Positions 1 through 8,341 are shown, counted from the stretch's first letter. The stretch is 9,391 nt of DNA from Tepidimonas sp. (GCA_025054905.1 JANWZF010000311.1:1-9391); one strand, 5' to 3'. The notes: generated from the letters alone by a model not told the origin. Made by a program: numbers and translations.

Positions 1-722
1 CGCCGCGGCGGCGCTGGCTGCTGCTGGGCGAGCAGCACGATGCCGACGCCCACCAATGGCTGCAGGCTGCCGTGGTGCAAGCTCTCAGCGAGCAGGGCCG
101 CTTGGGCGCGCTGGTGCTGGAAATGGCCGAGCGCGGGCACGACACGGCCGCGCTGCCCCGCCACGCCGACGAGGAGGCGGTGCGCGCCGCGCTGGCCTGG
201 CACGACGCCGGCTGGCCGTGGCAACGCTACGGCCCGGTGGTGATGGCGGCCGTGCGCGCCGGCGTCGTCGTGGCCGGCGGCAATCTGCCGCGCCGCGAGC
301 ACGGCCGCGTGATGGCCGAAAACGCCTGGGACGCGACGCTGCCCGACCCGCACCAGCGCACGGCGCTGCTGCGCGCGCTGGATGAAGGCCACTGCGGCCT
401 GCTGCCTGCAGCGCAGCTGCCTGCGATGGCCCGAATCCAACTGGCGCGCGACGACGCGATGGCCACCACGCTGCTGCAACAGCCGCATACGGATGCGCTG
501 GTGCTGCTGGTCACCGGTGCCCAGCACGCGCGGCGCGATCGCGGCGTGCCGCACCACCTGCAGCGGCGGCTGGGGCCTGCCGCCACTGAGCTGGTGCACG
601 CCGTGGAACTGCGCGCCACCAACGCGCCGCAGCCCGAGCCGGATCCGGCTTTCGATGCGCTGTGGCTGACGCCGGCCGTAGCGCCCCGCGACCCTTGCGC
701 CGGGCTGCGCAGCCGCCGCTGA
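1..722 (+). CDS. ChaN/Tiki-family haem-binding uptake protein, 5'-truncated
   Basis: The reading frame is open from the window edge (first full codon at base 3) to TGA at 720-722, so the N-terminus is missing and about 239 residues are visible. The first residues read RRRWLLLGEQHDADAHQ. This is the GE(x)HD...H signature near the N-terminus of the ChaN/DUF399 branch of the Tiki-like family, known from iron-regulated haem-binding lipoproteins such as ChaN and PhuW. Near the end, VTGAQHARRDRGVPHHL matches the second family signature (small residue-G-x-H-x-R-x-D-x-GVP). The segment between is alanine-rich and helical. The usual lipoprotein signal peptide would be upstream and cannot be checked. 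In well-studied members the protein sits at the outer membrane and takes part in haem uptake; for this copy that is inferred. It converges on recQ with only 22 bases between the stops. The family call is fairly firm, the substrate is not. Confidence 0.8.
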   Translation, partial: PRRRWLLLGEQHDADAHQWLQAAVVQALSEQGRLGALVLEMAERGHDTAALPRHADEEAVRAALAWHDAGWPWQRYGPVVMAAVRAGVVVAGGNLPRREHGRVMAENAWDATLPDPHQRTALLRALDEGHCGLLPAAQLPAMARIQLARDDAMATTLLQQPHTDALVLLVTGAQHARRDRGVPHHLQRRLGPAATELVHAVELRATNAPQPEPDPAFDALWLTPAVAPRDPCAGLRSRR

Positions 723-744
723 AGCCGCCTGCAGCGCCCGGGCA

Positions 745-2682
745 TCAGGCCCAGGCCTGTAGCGGCTCACCGGCGCGGGGGCCTGCTGCGCCGGCAGCCT
801 CGGCCACCACCCGCAGCACCTCGGCGCCGTAGGCGGCGCGCTTGTTCGCGCCCAGCCCCGGGATACCGTCCAGATCGGCCTCGCACGCCGGCAGCCGCTG
901 CGCCAGCGCCCGCAGCGTTGCATCATGAAAAATCACATAAGCCGGCAAGTCGTGCGCGTGCGCCACCTCGGCGCGCCAGCGCTTCAGCGCGGCCAGCACC
1001 TCGCGCTGCTGCAGCGGCAGCCGCGCCTCACTGGCCAGATTGCGCGCCTGGCGCTCGGCGCGCCCGCGCGCGCCGTCGGCGCAGGAGCGCGCCTGACGCA
1101 ACCGCACCGCCTGCTCGCCACGCAAAATCGGACGCGCCGCCGGCAGCAAATGCAGCGTGTGCAGCTCCCCGGCCACCTGCACCGCCCCCAGCGCCAGCAG
1201 CTGGCGCAGCACACGCCGCCAGGTGGCCTCATCGTGCTGCCGCCCGATGGCCCAGGTCGACAGCCGCTCGTGCCCGTGCGCACGCACCTTGTCGGTGGCC
1301 TGGCCGCGCAGCACGTCGATCACATGGCCGGCGCCAAAGGCCGTGCCGGTCTGCTGCAGCCGGTAGATGCAGGACAGCATCTTGCGCGCCTCCTCGGTGG
1401 CGTCCCAGGTCTGCGGCGGCTGCAGGCAGTTGTCGCAGTTGCCACAGGGGGCGCTGGTCTCGCCGAAGTAAGCCAGCAGCTGCTGGCGGCGGCACCCGGT
1501 GGATTCGGCCAGCGCCAGCAGGGCCTGCAGCTTGGTGCGCAGCACACGCTTGAACGCGTCGTCGGCACTGCTTTCGTCGATCAGGCGGCGCTGTTGCACC
1601 ACGTCCTGCAGCCCATAGGCCATCCAGGCGTTGGCCGGCTCACCGTCGCGGCCCGCACGGCCGGTTTCCTGGTAGTAGCCCTCGATGTTTTTCGGCAGAT
1701 CCAGGTGCGCCACAAAGCGCACATCGGGCTTGTCGATGCCCATGCCAAACGCCACCGTGGCCACCATGATGAGGCCGTCCTCCCGCACGAAGCGGTCCTG
1801 GTGCCGCTGGCGCGTGGCGGCGTCCATGCCGGCGTGGTAGGGCAGCGCCTGCAACCCCGCGGCCTGCAGCCGCGCGGCCACCTCGTCCACCTTGCGGCGC
1901 GAGGCGCAGTAGACGATGCCCGCGTCGTGGCGGCCGTCGGGCAAGGTGTGCTCCTCGGCCACGAAGCGCAGCAGCTGGCGCAGCGCATGGTCTTTCTCGA
2001 CGATGGTGTAGCGGATGTTGGGCCGGTCGAAGCTGGCGACGAACGTGCGGGCCCCCTGCAGCCGCAGGTACGCGACGATGTCGGCGCGGGTCAGCGCATC
2101 GGCGGTGGCGGTCAGCGCGATGCGCGGCACGCCCGCGAAACGCTCGGCCAGCACCCCGAGCTCGCGGTATTCGGGGCGAAAGTCGTGCCCCCACTGGCTG
2201 ACGCAATGCGCCTCGTCGATGGCCAGCAGCGCCAGCCGGCCCGCCGTGTGCAGGGCCTGCAGGCGCGCCAGAAAGCGCGGCGTGACGATGCGCTCCGGCG
2301 CCGCATACAGCAGCGTCAGCTCACCGCGCATCAGCCGCTGCTCGACCTGGGCGGCCTGCGCCGGCGTCAGGCTGGAGTTCAGATAAGCCGCCTCCACCCC
2401 GGCCTCGCGCAACGCGCCGACCTGGTCGTGCATCAACGCGATCAGCGGTGACACGACAATCGTCACGCCCAGCCCGGCGCGCTGGCGCACGATCGCCGGA
2501 ATCTGGTAGCACAGCGACTTGCCCCCACCGGTGGGCATCAGCACCAGCGCATCGCCGCCGGCGCCGACGTGCGCCACGATGTCGGCCTGCTGGCCGCGAA
2601 ACGCCTCGTAGCCAAACACGTCGGCCAGCACGCGCCGGCCCTCGGCCAAAGCCTGCTGCGGCCCCAGGGCGGCGGCGCCCAT
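745..2682 (-). CDS. recQ: ATP-dependent DNA helicase RecQ
   Basis: This is a 3'-5' superfamily 2 DNA helicase acting in recombination and repair of stalled forks and gaps. In the approximately 645-residue product I see the Q-motif region (FRGQQ, about 29-33), Walker A TGGGKS (about 51-56), motif Ia (SPLIALMHDQ), Walker B DEAH (about 156-159) followed by the RecQ aromatic-loop sequence CVSQWGHDFRPEY, motif III LTATA, and motif VI QETGRAGRDG (about 338-347). The RecQ zinc site comes next, with cysteines near 397, 413, 416 and 419 (CGNCDNC), then a winged-helix RQC region. A C-terminal HRDC domain (about 560-628, with IPGLGANKRAAYG) completes the full domain set, and the length is slightly above the E. 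coli protein. I chose ATG at 2682, which overlaps the rhodanese stop as TGATG; a GTG one codon upstream at 2685 is equally usable. No strong ribosome site is seen, which fits coupling to the upstream gene. Confidence 0.97.
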   Translation of the reverse strand: MGAAALGPQQALAEGRRVLADVFGYEAFRGQQADIVAHVGAGGDALVLMPTGGGKSLCYQIPAIVRQRAGLGVTIVVSPLIALMHDQVGALREAGVEAAYLNSSLTPAQAAQVEQRLMRGELTLLYAAPERIVTPRFLARLQALHTAGRLALLAIDEAHCVSQWGHDFRPEYRELGVLAERFAGVPRIALTATADALTRADIVAYLRLQGARTFVASFDRPNIRYTIVEKDHALRQLLRFVAEEHTLPDGRHDAGIVYCASRRKVDEVAARLQAAGLQALPYHAGMDAATRQRHQDRFVREDGLIMVATVAFGMGIDKPDVRFVAHLDLPKNIEGYYQETGRAGRDGEPANAWMAYGLQDVVQQRRLIDESSADDAFKRVLRTKLQALLALAESTGCRRQQLLAYFGETSAPCGNCDNCLQPPQTWDATEEARKMLSCIYRLQQTGTAFGAGHVIDVLRGQATDKVRAHGHERLSTWAIGRQHDEATWRRVLRQLLALGAVQVAGELHTLHLLPAARPILRGEQAVRLRQARSCADGARGRAERQARNLASEARLPLQQREVLAALKRWRAEVAHAHDLPAYVIFHDATLRALAQRLPACEADLDGIPGLGANKRAAYGAEVLRVVAEAAGAAGPRAGEPLQAWA

Positions 2683-3095
2683 CACATCTGTTCCCAGGGC
2701 AACCCCTCGAAGCGCCAGCCGTTGCGGCTGGAGCGGTGGAAATGCTCGTCCAGCTCGCCCTCAAAGCCGTGCACCACATGCGCCACGTCGGTAAAGCCGG
2801 CAGCCTCCAGTGCGGCACCAGCGTCCAGCGTGCGCTTGCCGCTGCGGCAGATCAGCAGGATCGGCCGCTGCAGGCTGCCGGCCTCCTGCAGCACCTTGCG
2901 CACAAAGCCCGGTGGATCGGGGGTCAGGTCCGGATATTCGTACCAGGGGATGTTGACCACCCCGGGCGGACGGCCGACGTAGAGCGACTCGATCTCCATG
3001 CGCACGTCGACGAACAGGGGCTGCTGCGACGCCGGCAGGCTGCGGCGCGCCTGCTGCAACCAGGCCCACGCCTCGCGGGGATGCAGGTGCCGCAT
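2682..3095 (-). CDS. Single-domain rhodanese-like sulfurtransferase
   Basis: This is a 137-residue soluble protein with one rhodanese fold. It has the active-site loop CRSGKR (residues 83-88, catalytic Cys83), an N-terminal LFVDVR strand-turn (27-32) and the GVVNIPW element (45-51). The end, with GFEG and GWRFEGLPW, is typical of small bacterial rhodaneses. The six-residue loop starting with Cys supports sulfur transfer (persulfide carrier) rather than a Cdc25-type phosphatase, but the physiological acceptor is unknown. Two starts are possible. A GTG at 3107 would overlap the hemB stop by four bases. The ATG at 3095 has GAGGG five bases ahead of it and begins at MRHLHP, close to the domain start; I prefer the ATG. 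Its stop TGA shares bases with the recQ start. The gene sits tightly between hemB and recQ, so it is probably co-translated with both. No signal peptide is visible. Confidence 0.9.
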   Translation of the reverse strand: MRHLHPREAWAWLQQARRSLPASQQPLFVDVRMEIESLYVGRPPGVVNIPWYEYPDLTPDPPGFVRKVLQEAGSLQRPILLICRSGKRTLDAGAALEAAGFTDVAHVVHGFEGELDEHFHRSSRNGWRFEGLPWEQM

Positions 3096-3100
3096 CGCTG

Positions 3101-3103
3101 CCC

Positions 3104-3105
<2 letters not shown>
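3101..3105 (-). promoter_or_regulatory. Ribosome binding site of the rhodanese gene, inside the hemB 3' end
   Basis: On the minus strand GAGGG lies five bases before the ATG at 3095 and overlaps the hemB stop codon (TGA at 3106-3104). This decides the preferred rhodanese start over the GTG at 3107. It also means ribosomes finishing hemB cover the initiation site of the next gene, the usual layout for translational coupling. Confidence 0.55.
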
Positions 3106-4132
<1,027 letters not shown>

Positions 4133-4140
4133 GAAGCGTT

Positions 4141-4146
4141 ATTGTG
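4141..4146 (-). promoter_or_regulatory. Possible hemB -10 element
   Basis: On the minus strand CACAAT (four of six matches to TATAAT) ends eight bases before the hemB ATG. No convincing -35 hexamer is found at 16-18 bases, so this is a weak candidate. If used, the transcript would begin at or within a few bases of the start codon, which would explain the missing ribosome binding site. Confidence 0.3.
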
Positions 4147-4148
4147 AC

Positions 4149-4160
4149 GCGGCCGGCCGC
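4149..4160. repeat. 12-base perfect palindrome upstream of hemB
   Basis: GCGGCCGGCCGC is a perfect 12-base palindrome. It lies in the 60-base gap between the cyclase stop (4193) and the hemB start (4132), just upstream of the possible hemB -10 element. It could be an operator half-site or part of a terminator stem for the cyclase transcript. In DNA this GC-rich it may also be chance. Confidence 0.3.
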
Positions 4161-4192
4161 CTGCGCACGCATGGGCCTCGCAGCCGCCGCGC

Positions 4193-5569
4193 TCACAGAG
4201 CGGGCACAGCCCGCAGCACCTCCAGCTCGCAGCGGTTGCGCCCGGCGGCCTTGGCACGGTACAGGCAGCGATCCGCCTGCACGAGCAGGGCGCGCAGAAT
4301 CCGGGCGGCCTCCTCGGGCAAAGCCACCGTCCCAGGTGCCGGCGGCTGCCAGACGCACACGCCGATGCTCAGGGTCAGCGCCAGCCCCGCCAGCGGCTGC
4401 TCGGCCACCCGTTGCCGCAGCCGCTCGGCGTGTTTGGCGGCCGCCTGCGCCCCCAGTCGCGGCAGCAGCAGCGCAAACTCTTCACCCCCGTAGCGCACCA
4501 GCATGTCCTCGGGCCGCACCTGGTCGCGCAACCGCTGGGCCAACTCGCGCAGCACCTGGTCACCGCGGTCGTGGCCATGCTGGTCGTTGACTTCCTTGAA
4601 GTGATCCAGATCCGCCATCATCACAGTCAGCGGCTGTCCATCGCGCCAGGCGCGCCGCACATGGCGCGGCCCCCACTCATCCAGCTGGTGGCGGTTGTGC
4701 AGGCCCGTCAGCGCGTCGGTGACCGCCTGCTGGGCCAGCAGGGCATGCTGCTGGCGCACCTGCTGCAGCAGCCGCCAGTAGCGCACGAGGTTGGTCACCC
4801 GCGCGCGCAGCTCGTCACCGTCAACCGGCTTGGTGATGTAGTCGTTGGCACCACGGCGCAGCATCTCGACCCGCCGGGCACGCTCGTCGTAGCCGGAATA
4901 GGCCAGCACCGGCAGCTCGGCCAGATCGTCACGGCGGCTGCGAATGGCCGACAGCAGCCCCAGGCCCGTCAGGCTGCCTGGCAGCACCACATCGACGATG
5001 ACCAGATCGAACGCTTGCTGCTCCAGGCGCTGCAGCGCCTGCTGCCCGTGCAGCACGTGCTCGACCTCCATGCCCAGCGGGGCCAGCGCTTCGGCCGTGG
5101 CCGCGGCCATGGCCGCGGAATCCTCCACCAACAGAATGCGCGCGCGCTGCAGTTTGGCCTGGCGTTGCAGCAAGGCACACAGGTGGGGCGCCAATTGGTC
5201 GGGCGTGCTGCGCTGCAGCACTTCGGTGAAGCCCCCCTCAAGGGCGCTCAAGCGCAGCGACTCGGAGGCATCCCCCGTCAGCAGCACCACCGGCAACACC
5301 GCCCCGCCGGGCAACGCACGCACACAGCGCAGCAGCTCCAGGGCCCCCATGTCGGGCAGATGGCGCGAGACGAGCACGACGTCGGCCCGCTCCCCGTCGG
5401 CCAAGGCCTGCAGGGCTTGCTGCCCGAGGCCAAAGGCGCGTACGTGCGCCCCCTCGGCTTGCAGCAGACCCTCCACCACCGCGCGCGCGGCGGCGTTAGC
5501 GTCGATCAGGATCACACGCACCGCGGCGGGCTCAATCGCAGGCGGCGCGCTGGTGGGAGCAGGCGTCAC
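4193..5569 (-). CDS. REC-REC-GGDEF diguanylate cyclase response regulator (PleD-like architecture)
   Basis: This 458-residue cytoplasmic response regulator should make cyclic di-GMP from two GTP. REC1 (about 17-133) looks degenerate: the phospho-acceptor position is Ser68 (VLVSRHLPDM), one of the paired N-terminal acids is lost (LIDAN) and the conserved lysine is missing near 119-120. REC2 (about 143-262) is complete, with Glu149/Asp150, acceptor Asp193 (IVDVVLPG), Ser225 and Lys247 (YITKP). A short helical linker leads to the GGDEF domain (about 280-452), which has DALTGLHNR, ADLDHFKEVND and an intact GGEEF active loop (361-365). The product-inhibition I-site RPED (352-355) lies five residues before it, so feedback control is expected. 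No membrane segment or adjacent histidine kinase is present, so the activating kinase is unknown. The start is GTG at 5569, the first start after an in-frame stop; no ribosome site is obvious. Domain calls are firm, the controlled behaviour is unknown. Confidence 0.95.
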   Translation of the reverse strand: MTPAPTSAPPAIEPAAVRVILIDANAAARAVVEGLLQAEGAHVRAFGLGQQALQALADGERADVVLVSRHLPDMGALELLRCVRALPGGAVLPVVLLTGDASESLRLSALEGGFTEVLQRSTPDQLAPHLCALLQRQAKLQRARILLVEDSAAMAAATAEALAPLGMEVEHVLHGQQALQRLEQQAFDLVIVDVVLPGSLTGLGLLSAIRSRRDDLAELPVLAYSGYDERARRVEMLRRGANDYITKPVDGDELRARVTNLVRYWRLLQQVRQQHALLAQQAVTDALTGLHNRHQLDEWGPRHVRRAWRDGQPLTVMMADLDHFKEVNDQHGHDRGDQVLRELAQRLRDQVRPEDMLVRYGGEEFALLLPRLGAQAAAKHAERLRQRVAEQPLAGLALTLSIGVCVWQPPAPGTVALPEEAARILRALLVQADRCLYRAKAAGRNRCELEVLRAVPAL

Positions 5570-5598
5570 AGTCCGACGAAACGCTACAAAGTCAGTCG

Positions 5599-5619
5599 GG
5601 GCGGGATCTTCGTCCGCCC
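5599..5619 (-). terminator. Possible weak terminator after the glcB-CWC unit
   Basis: GGGCGG and CCGCCC form a perfect six-base inverted repeat with a nine-base loop, 24 bases past the CWC stop and 30 bases before the cyclase start. Downstream on the minus strand the sequence is CGACTGACTTTG, which lacks a proper T-tract. An intrinsic terminator is therefore only possible. It could equally be a structured leader of the cyclase transcript or an operator. Confidence 0.3.
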
Positions 5620-5642
5620 GATGCTAGCACGCGGCAGGCTGC

Positions 5643-5885
5643 CTAACCGGCCGGCGGCTCCACGTCCGCACAACGCGCGCAGATGCAGGCGCGCCCGCGC
5701 GCCTGCGGTGGCACCCGCGCCAGCAGCTCGGCGGCAAACGTCGCGCGCGTGCACCAGCACGGCGGCTGCGGCAGGCCGCTGCGGCGCTGCTGCTGCAGCG
5801 CGCAACCGTTGGGGCCACCGCATATCGGGCAGCGGCTGGGATCGACCCCGCCTGCGCCCTGGGTGGGGACGATCGGGGTGCTCAT
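5643..5885 (-). CDS. Small cysteine-rich CWC-family protein
   Basis: An 80-residue protein with eight cysteines in a characteristic order. CPICGGPNGC (Cys19, 22, 28) is followed by PCWC (Cys43, 45), then an FAAELLARVP segment, and finally ACICARC (Cys67, 69, 72). This matches the pattern of the 'Cysteine-rich CWC' family of small proteobacterial proteins, named for the central Cys-Trp-Cys. The spacing suggests one or two zinc or other metal sites, but no biochemical function is established that I know of. There is no signal peptide or membrane segment. The ATG at 5885 gives a short N-terminal tail before the first cysteine pair; no clear Shine-Dalgarno is seen. It lies 52 bases after the glcB stop on the same strand, so it may be expressed from the glcB transcript. 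The family call rests on the motif alone. Confidence 0.8.
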   Translation of the reverse strand: MSTPIVPTQGAGGVDPSRCPICGGPNGCALQQQRRSGLPQPPCWCTRATFAAELLARVPPQARGRACICARCADVEPPAG

Positions 5886-5937
5886 CGCCGTGCGGCTGCG
5901 CCCCGCGCCCTGCCCCGACCGACCCGCCGCTGCAGCC

Positions 5938-8166
5938 TCATGGCCTGGCCGCCGCCTTGACCTTCAGGCGCCAGGCGTGCAGCAGCGGCTCGGTGTAGCC
6001 GCTGGGCTGCTCCTTGCCCTTGAAGACCAGGTCCAGCGCGGCCTGGAACGCCAGGCTCGCGTCAAAGTTGGGGGCCATGGGGCGGTAATTCGGATCGCCC
6101 GCGTTTTGCTGGTCCACCTTGCGCGCCATGCGCTCAAACGTCGCGCGCACCTGCTCGGGCGTCACCACGCCGTGGTGCAGCCAGTTGGCCACGTGCTGGC
6201 TGCTGATGCGCAGCGTGGCACGGTCCTCCATCAAGCCAATGTCGTGGATATCGGGCACCTTGGAGCAGCCAATGCCCTGGTCCACCCAGCGCACCACGTA
6301 GCCGAGGATGCCCTGGATGTTGTTGTCCAGCTCGGCCTGCTTGTCGGCCTCGCTCCAGTTCGGGTTGGCCGCCACCGGCACCGTCAGCAGGCCCGCCAGC
6401 AGCGTGTCGCGCTCGGCGTCGGCGTCGATCGCCTCCAATGCCTGCTGGATTGCCGCCACATTCACCTGGTGGTAGTGCAGCGCGTGCAGCGTGGCAGCGG
6501 TGGGGCTGGGCACCCAGGCCGTGTTGGCGCCGGCCTTCGGGTGCGCGATCTTCTGCTCCAGCATCGCCTTCATCAAGTCCGGCATCGCCCACATGCCCTT
6601 GCCGATCTGGGCACGCCCGCGCAGCCCGCACTGCAGGCCCACCAGCACGTTGTTGCGTTCGTAGGCCTGGATCCAGGCGCTGGTCTTCATGTCATTCTTG
6701 CGGATCATCGGCCCGGCCAGCATCGCGGTGTGAATCTCGTCGCCGGTGCGGTCCAGGAAGCCCGTGTTGATGAAGGCCACACGGCTGGCCGCCGCCGCGA
6801 TGCAGGCCTTCAGGTTGACGCTGGTGCGCCGCTCCTCGTCCATGATGCCGAGCTTGACCGTGCTGTCGGGCAAGCCCAGCATCTGCTCCACGCGCGCAAA
6901 CAGCTCGTTGGCAAACGCCACCTCTTTGGGCCCGTGCATCTTGGGCTTGACGATATAAATGCTGCCGGTGCGGCTGTTGCGGATCGGCTCGCCGCTGGGC
7001 AGGCGACCGTGGCCCTGCAGGTCGTGCAGCGCGATCGTCGTCGTGATGACCGCATCCATGATGCCTTCCGGGATCTCGCGCACCGCGCCATCGGCGTCGG
7101 TGTACAGGATCGCCGGGTTGGTCATCAGATGGCCGACGTTGCGCACGAACAGCAGCGAGCGGCCCGGCAGCACCAGCTCGCCGCGTCCGTCCGGCGCGGT
7201 GTAGCGACGATCGCCCTGCAAGCCGCGCGTCATCCGGCGCCCGCCCTTATCAAAGCTTTCCGTCAGCCAGCCCTGCATCATGCCGAGCCAGTTGCGGTAG
7301 CCCAGCACCTTGTCCTCGGCGTCCACCGCGGCCACCGAATCTTCCAGATCCAGGATGGTGGACAGCGCCGCCTCCACCACCACGTCGCACACCCCGGCCG
7401 CGTCGGTGGCACCGATCGGGTGCGCGCGGTCGATGCGGATATCCAGGTGCAGCCCATGGTGGCGCAGCAGCACCGACGACGGCGCCGCCGCCTCGCCCTG
7501 GTAGCCGACGAACTGCGCCGGATCCTTTAGGCCGGTCACCGTGCCGCCGGCCAGCGTCACACGCAGCGCCCCATCCACCACCGCATAAGCCGTGGCCTGC
7601 GCGTGCGAGCCCTGCGCCAGTGGGGCGGCCTGATCCAGCACGCCCCGCGCGTAGGCGATGACCTTGGCGCCGCGCTTGTCGTTGTAGCCCGGCCCTTTGG
7701 CGCAGCCGTCGTCTTCCGGGATCACATCGGTGCCGTACAGCGCGTCGTACAGGCTGCCCCAGCGCGCATTGGCGGCGTTGAGCGCGTAGCGGGCGTTCAG
7801 AATCGGCACCACCAGCTGCGGGCCGGCCTGCGTGGCCAGTTCGGCGTCCACATTCGCGGTGGTCACGCGCACGTCACCGGGGGGCGGCACCAGGTAGCCG
7901 ATGGTCTCCAGAAACTGGCGGTAGGCCACCGGGTTGCTGATCGGGCCGGGATTGGCGCTGTGCCATTTGTCCAGCTCGGCCTGCAGGCGGTCGCGCTCGG
8001 CCAGCAGCGCACGGTTCTTGGGCGCCAGGTCGGCCACGATGGCGTCGAAGCCGCTCCAGAAGCGCTCGCTGCTGATGCCGGTGCCGGGCAGCACCTGGTC
8101 TTCGATGAAGCGGAACAGGTTGTCGGCCACCTGCAGGCGGCCGCGTTGAATGCGGGGGGTGGACAT
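5938..8166 (-). CDS. glcB: Malate synthase G
   Basis: This enzyme condenses glyoxylate with acetyl-CoA to malate and CoA in the glyoxylate shunt and in glycolate or purine-derived glyoxylate use. The 742-residue monomeric G isoform is close to the E. coli length (723). Visible family blocks are FVRNVGHLMTNPAILY with the glyoxylate-binding Arg342, GIMDEERRTSVNL with the magnesium-binding Glu (about 444), NTGFLDRTGDEIHT with Asp472, and WVPSPTAATLHALHYHQ. The block GCSKVPDIHDIGLMEDRATLRISSQ contains the catalytic base Asp648. The C-terminal plug ends GYTEPLLHAWRL. I start it at ATG 8166, which has CAGGAA eight bases upstream and gives the family-like N-terminus MSTPRIQRGRLQVADNLF. A GTG at 8202 would add 12 unlikely residues. 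It is divergent from a LysR-type gene, a common arrangement for regulator and target. No isocitrate lyase gene is in the window. Confidence 0.98.
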   Translation of the reverse strand: MSTPRIQRGRLQVADNLFRFIEDQVLPGTGISSERFWSGFDAIVADLAPKNRALLAERDRLQAELDKWHSANPGPISNPVAYRQFLETIGYLVPPPGDVRVTTANVDAELATQAGPQLVVPILNARYALNAANARWGSLYDALYGTDVIPEDDGCAKGPGYNDKRGAKVIAYARGVLDQAAPLAQGSHAQATAYAVVDGALRVTLAGGTVTGLKDPAQFVGYQGEAAAPSSVLLRHHGLHLDIRIDRAHPIGATDAAGVCDVVVEAALSTILDLEDSVAAVDAEDKVLGYRNWLGMMQGWLTESFDKGGRRMTRGLQGDRRYTAPDGRGELVLPGRSLLFVRNVGHLMTNPAILYTDADGAVREIPEGIMDAVITTTIALHDLQGHGRLPSGEPIRNSRTGSIYIVKPKMHGPKEVAFANELFARVEQMLGLPDSTVKLGIMDEERRTSVNLKACIAAAASRVAFINTGFLDRTGDEIHTAMLAGPMIRKNDMKTSAWIQAYERNNVLVGLQCGLRGRAQIGKGMWAMPDLMKAMLEQKIAHPKAGANTAWVPSPTAATLHALHYHQVNVAAIQQALEAIDADAERDTLLAGLLTVPVAANPNWSEADKQAELDNNIQGILGYVVRWVDQGIGCSKVPDIHDIGLMEDRATLRISSQHVANWLHHGVVTPEQVRATFERMARKVDQQNAGDPNYRPMAPNFDASLAFQAALDLVFKGKEQPSGYTEPLLHAWRLKVKAAARP

Positions 8167-8174
8167 GGGCAAGA

Positions 8175-8179
8175 TTCCT
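8175..8179 (-). promoter_or_regulatory. Ribosome binding site of glcB
   Basis: On the minus strand AGGAA lies eight bases before the ATG at 8166. It selects that ATG over the in-frame GTG at 8202, and it is among the few clear Shine-Dalgarno sequences in the window. Confidence 0.7.
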
Positions 8180-8254
8180 GTTGATCGAACCACCGGGGCC
8201 ACCTGCCGCCACGGCGGCCCGGTCAGGCGGGTTCGCCGGGCGGCTTGGGCCCAC

Positions 8255-8273
8255 GTTGAGCGGTGACTCTAAC
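8255..8273. promoter_or_regulatory. Imperfect dyad, possible regulator binding site
   Basis: GTTGAG, six bases, CTCTAAC: the arms match except for one extra base. It lies midway between the two divergent genes and overlaps the weak glcB -10 candidate, where a LysR-type protein could act. The match to a LysR consensus is poor, so this is only a candidate. Confidence 0.25.
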
Positions 8274-8330
8274 GCAAGCACCGCGCGGGATCGAGCCCGC
8301 TGAAGCCCCCTCACCCATGACCAAAAGTTG

Positions 8331-8336
8331 CATAAT
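8331..8336 (+). promoter_or_regulatory. Possible lysR -10 element next to the start codon
   Basis: CATAAT matches TATAAT at five of six positions and stands out in very GC-rich DNA. It ends only five bases before the lysR ATG, and there is no purine-rich ribosome site upstream. No good -35 is seen at the normal spacing. If this is the -10, the mRNA would start at about the ATG, that is, be leaderless. Confidence 0.4.
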
Positions 8337-8341
8337 CAGCC

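Larger units (their letters stand above)
8167..8341. promoter_or_regulatory. Divergent glcB/lysR control region
   Basis: These 175 bases must hold the promoters of both glcB (-) and the LysR-type gene (+). On the glcB side TAGAGT (8271-8266, minus) is a weak -10 candidate with no good -35. Between it and the glcB start are GC-rich inverted repeats: GCCGCC/GGCGGC (8205-8210 and 8213-8218) and GCCCGG/CCGGGC (8217-8222 and 8236-8241), which could fold in the leader. An imperfect dyad, GTTGAG...CTCTAAC (8255-8273), overlaps the candidate -10. It is a possible regulator site, but it does not fit the T-N11-A rule of LysR operators. A further repeat, GCGGG/CCCGC, is at 8285-8300. Confidence 0.5.

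Noticed and set aside
723..759. Small palindromes GCCCGGGC (736-743) and CAGGC-CCAG-GCCTG (746-759) as a terminator between the ChaN-like gene and recQ
   Set aside because: Stems are short, the second lies inside the recQ 3' end, and no T-tract follows on either strand; such matches are expected by chance at this GC content.
925..2451. Long open frame (508 codons) on the plus strand opposite recQ
   Set aside because: It is exactly antisense to a complete RecQ with all helicase motifs; it is low in family-like motifs and rich in Gln, His and Arg, as expected for a reverse-strand shadow in GC-rich DNA.
4412..5998. Plus-strand open frame of 528 codons opposite the cyclase and CWC genes
   Set aside because: It spans two real minus-strand genes and the gap between them, has no recognisable domain, and its composition is that of an antisense shadow.
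5683..7530. Plus-strand open frame of 615 codons opposite glcB
   Set aside because: It is antisense to conserved malate synthase blocks, and the His/Gln/Val-rich translation has no domain.
8167..8202. Extension of GlcB by 12 residues from a GTG at 8202
   Set aside because: The ATG at 8166 has a good ribosome site at the right spacing and gives the N-terminus usual for the family.
8317..8333. ATG-N11-CAT dyad overlapping the lysR -10 as an autoregulatory operator
   Set aside because: Only three base pairs are symmetric and the inner positions do not match, so it cannot be told from chance.
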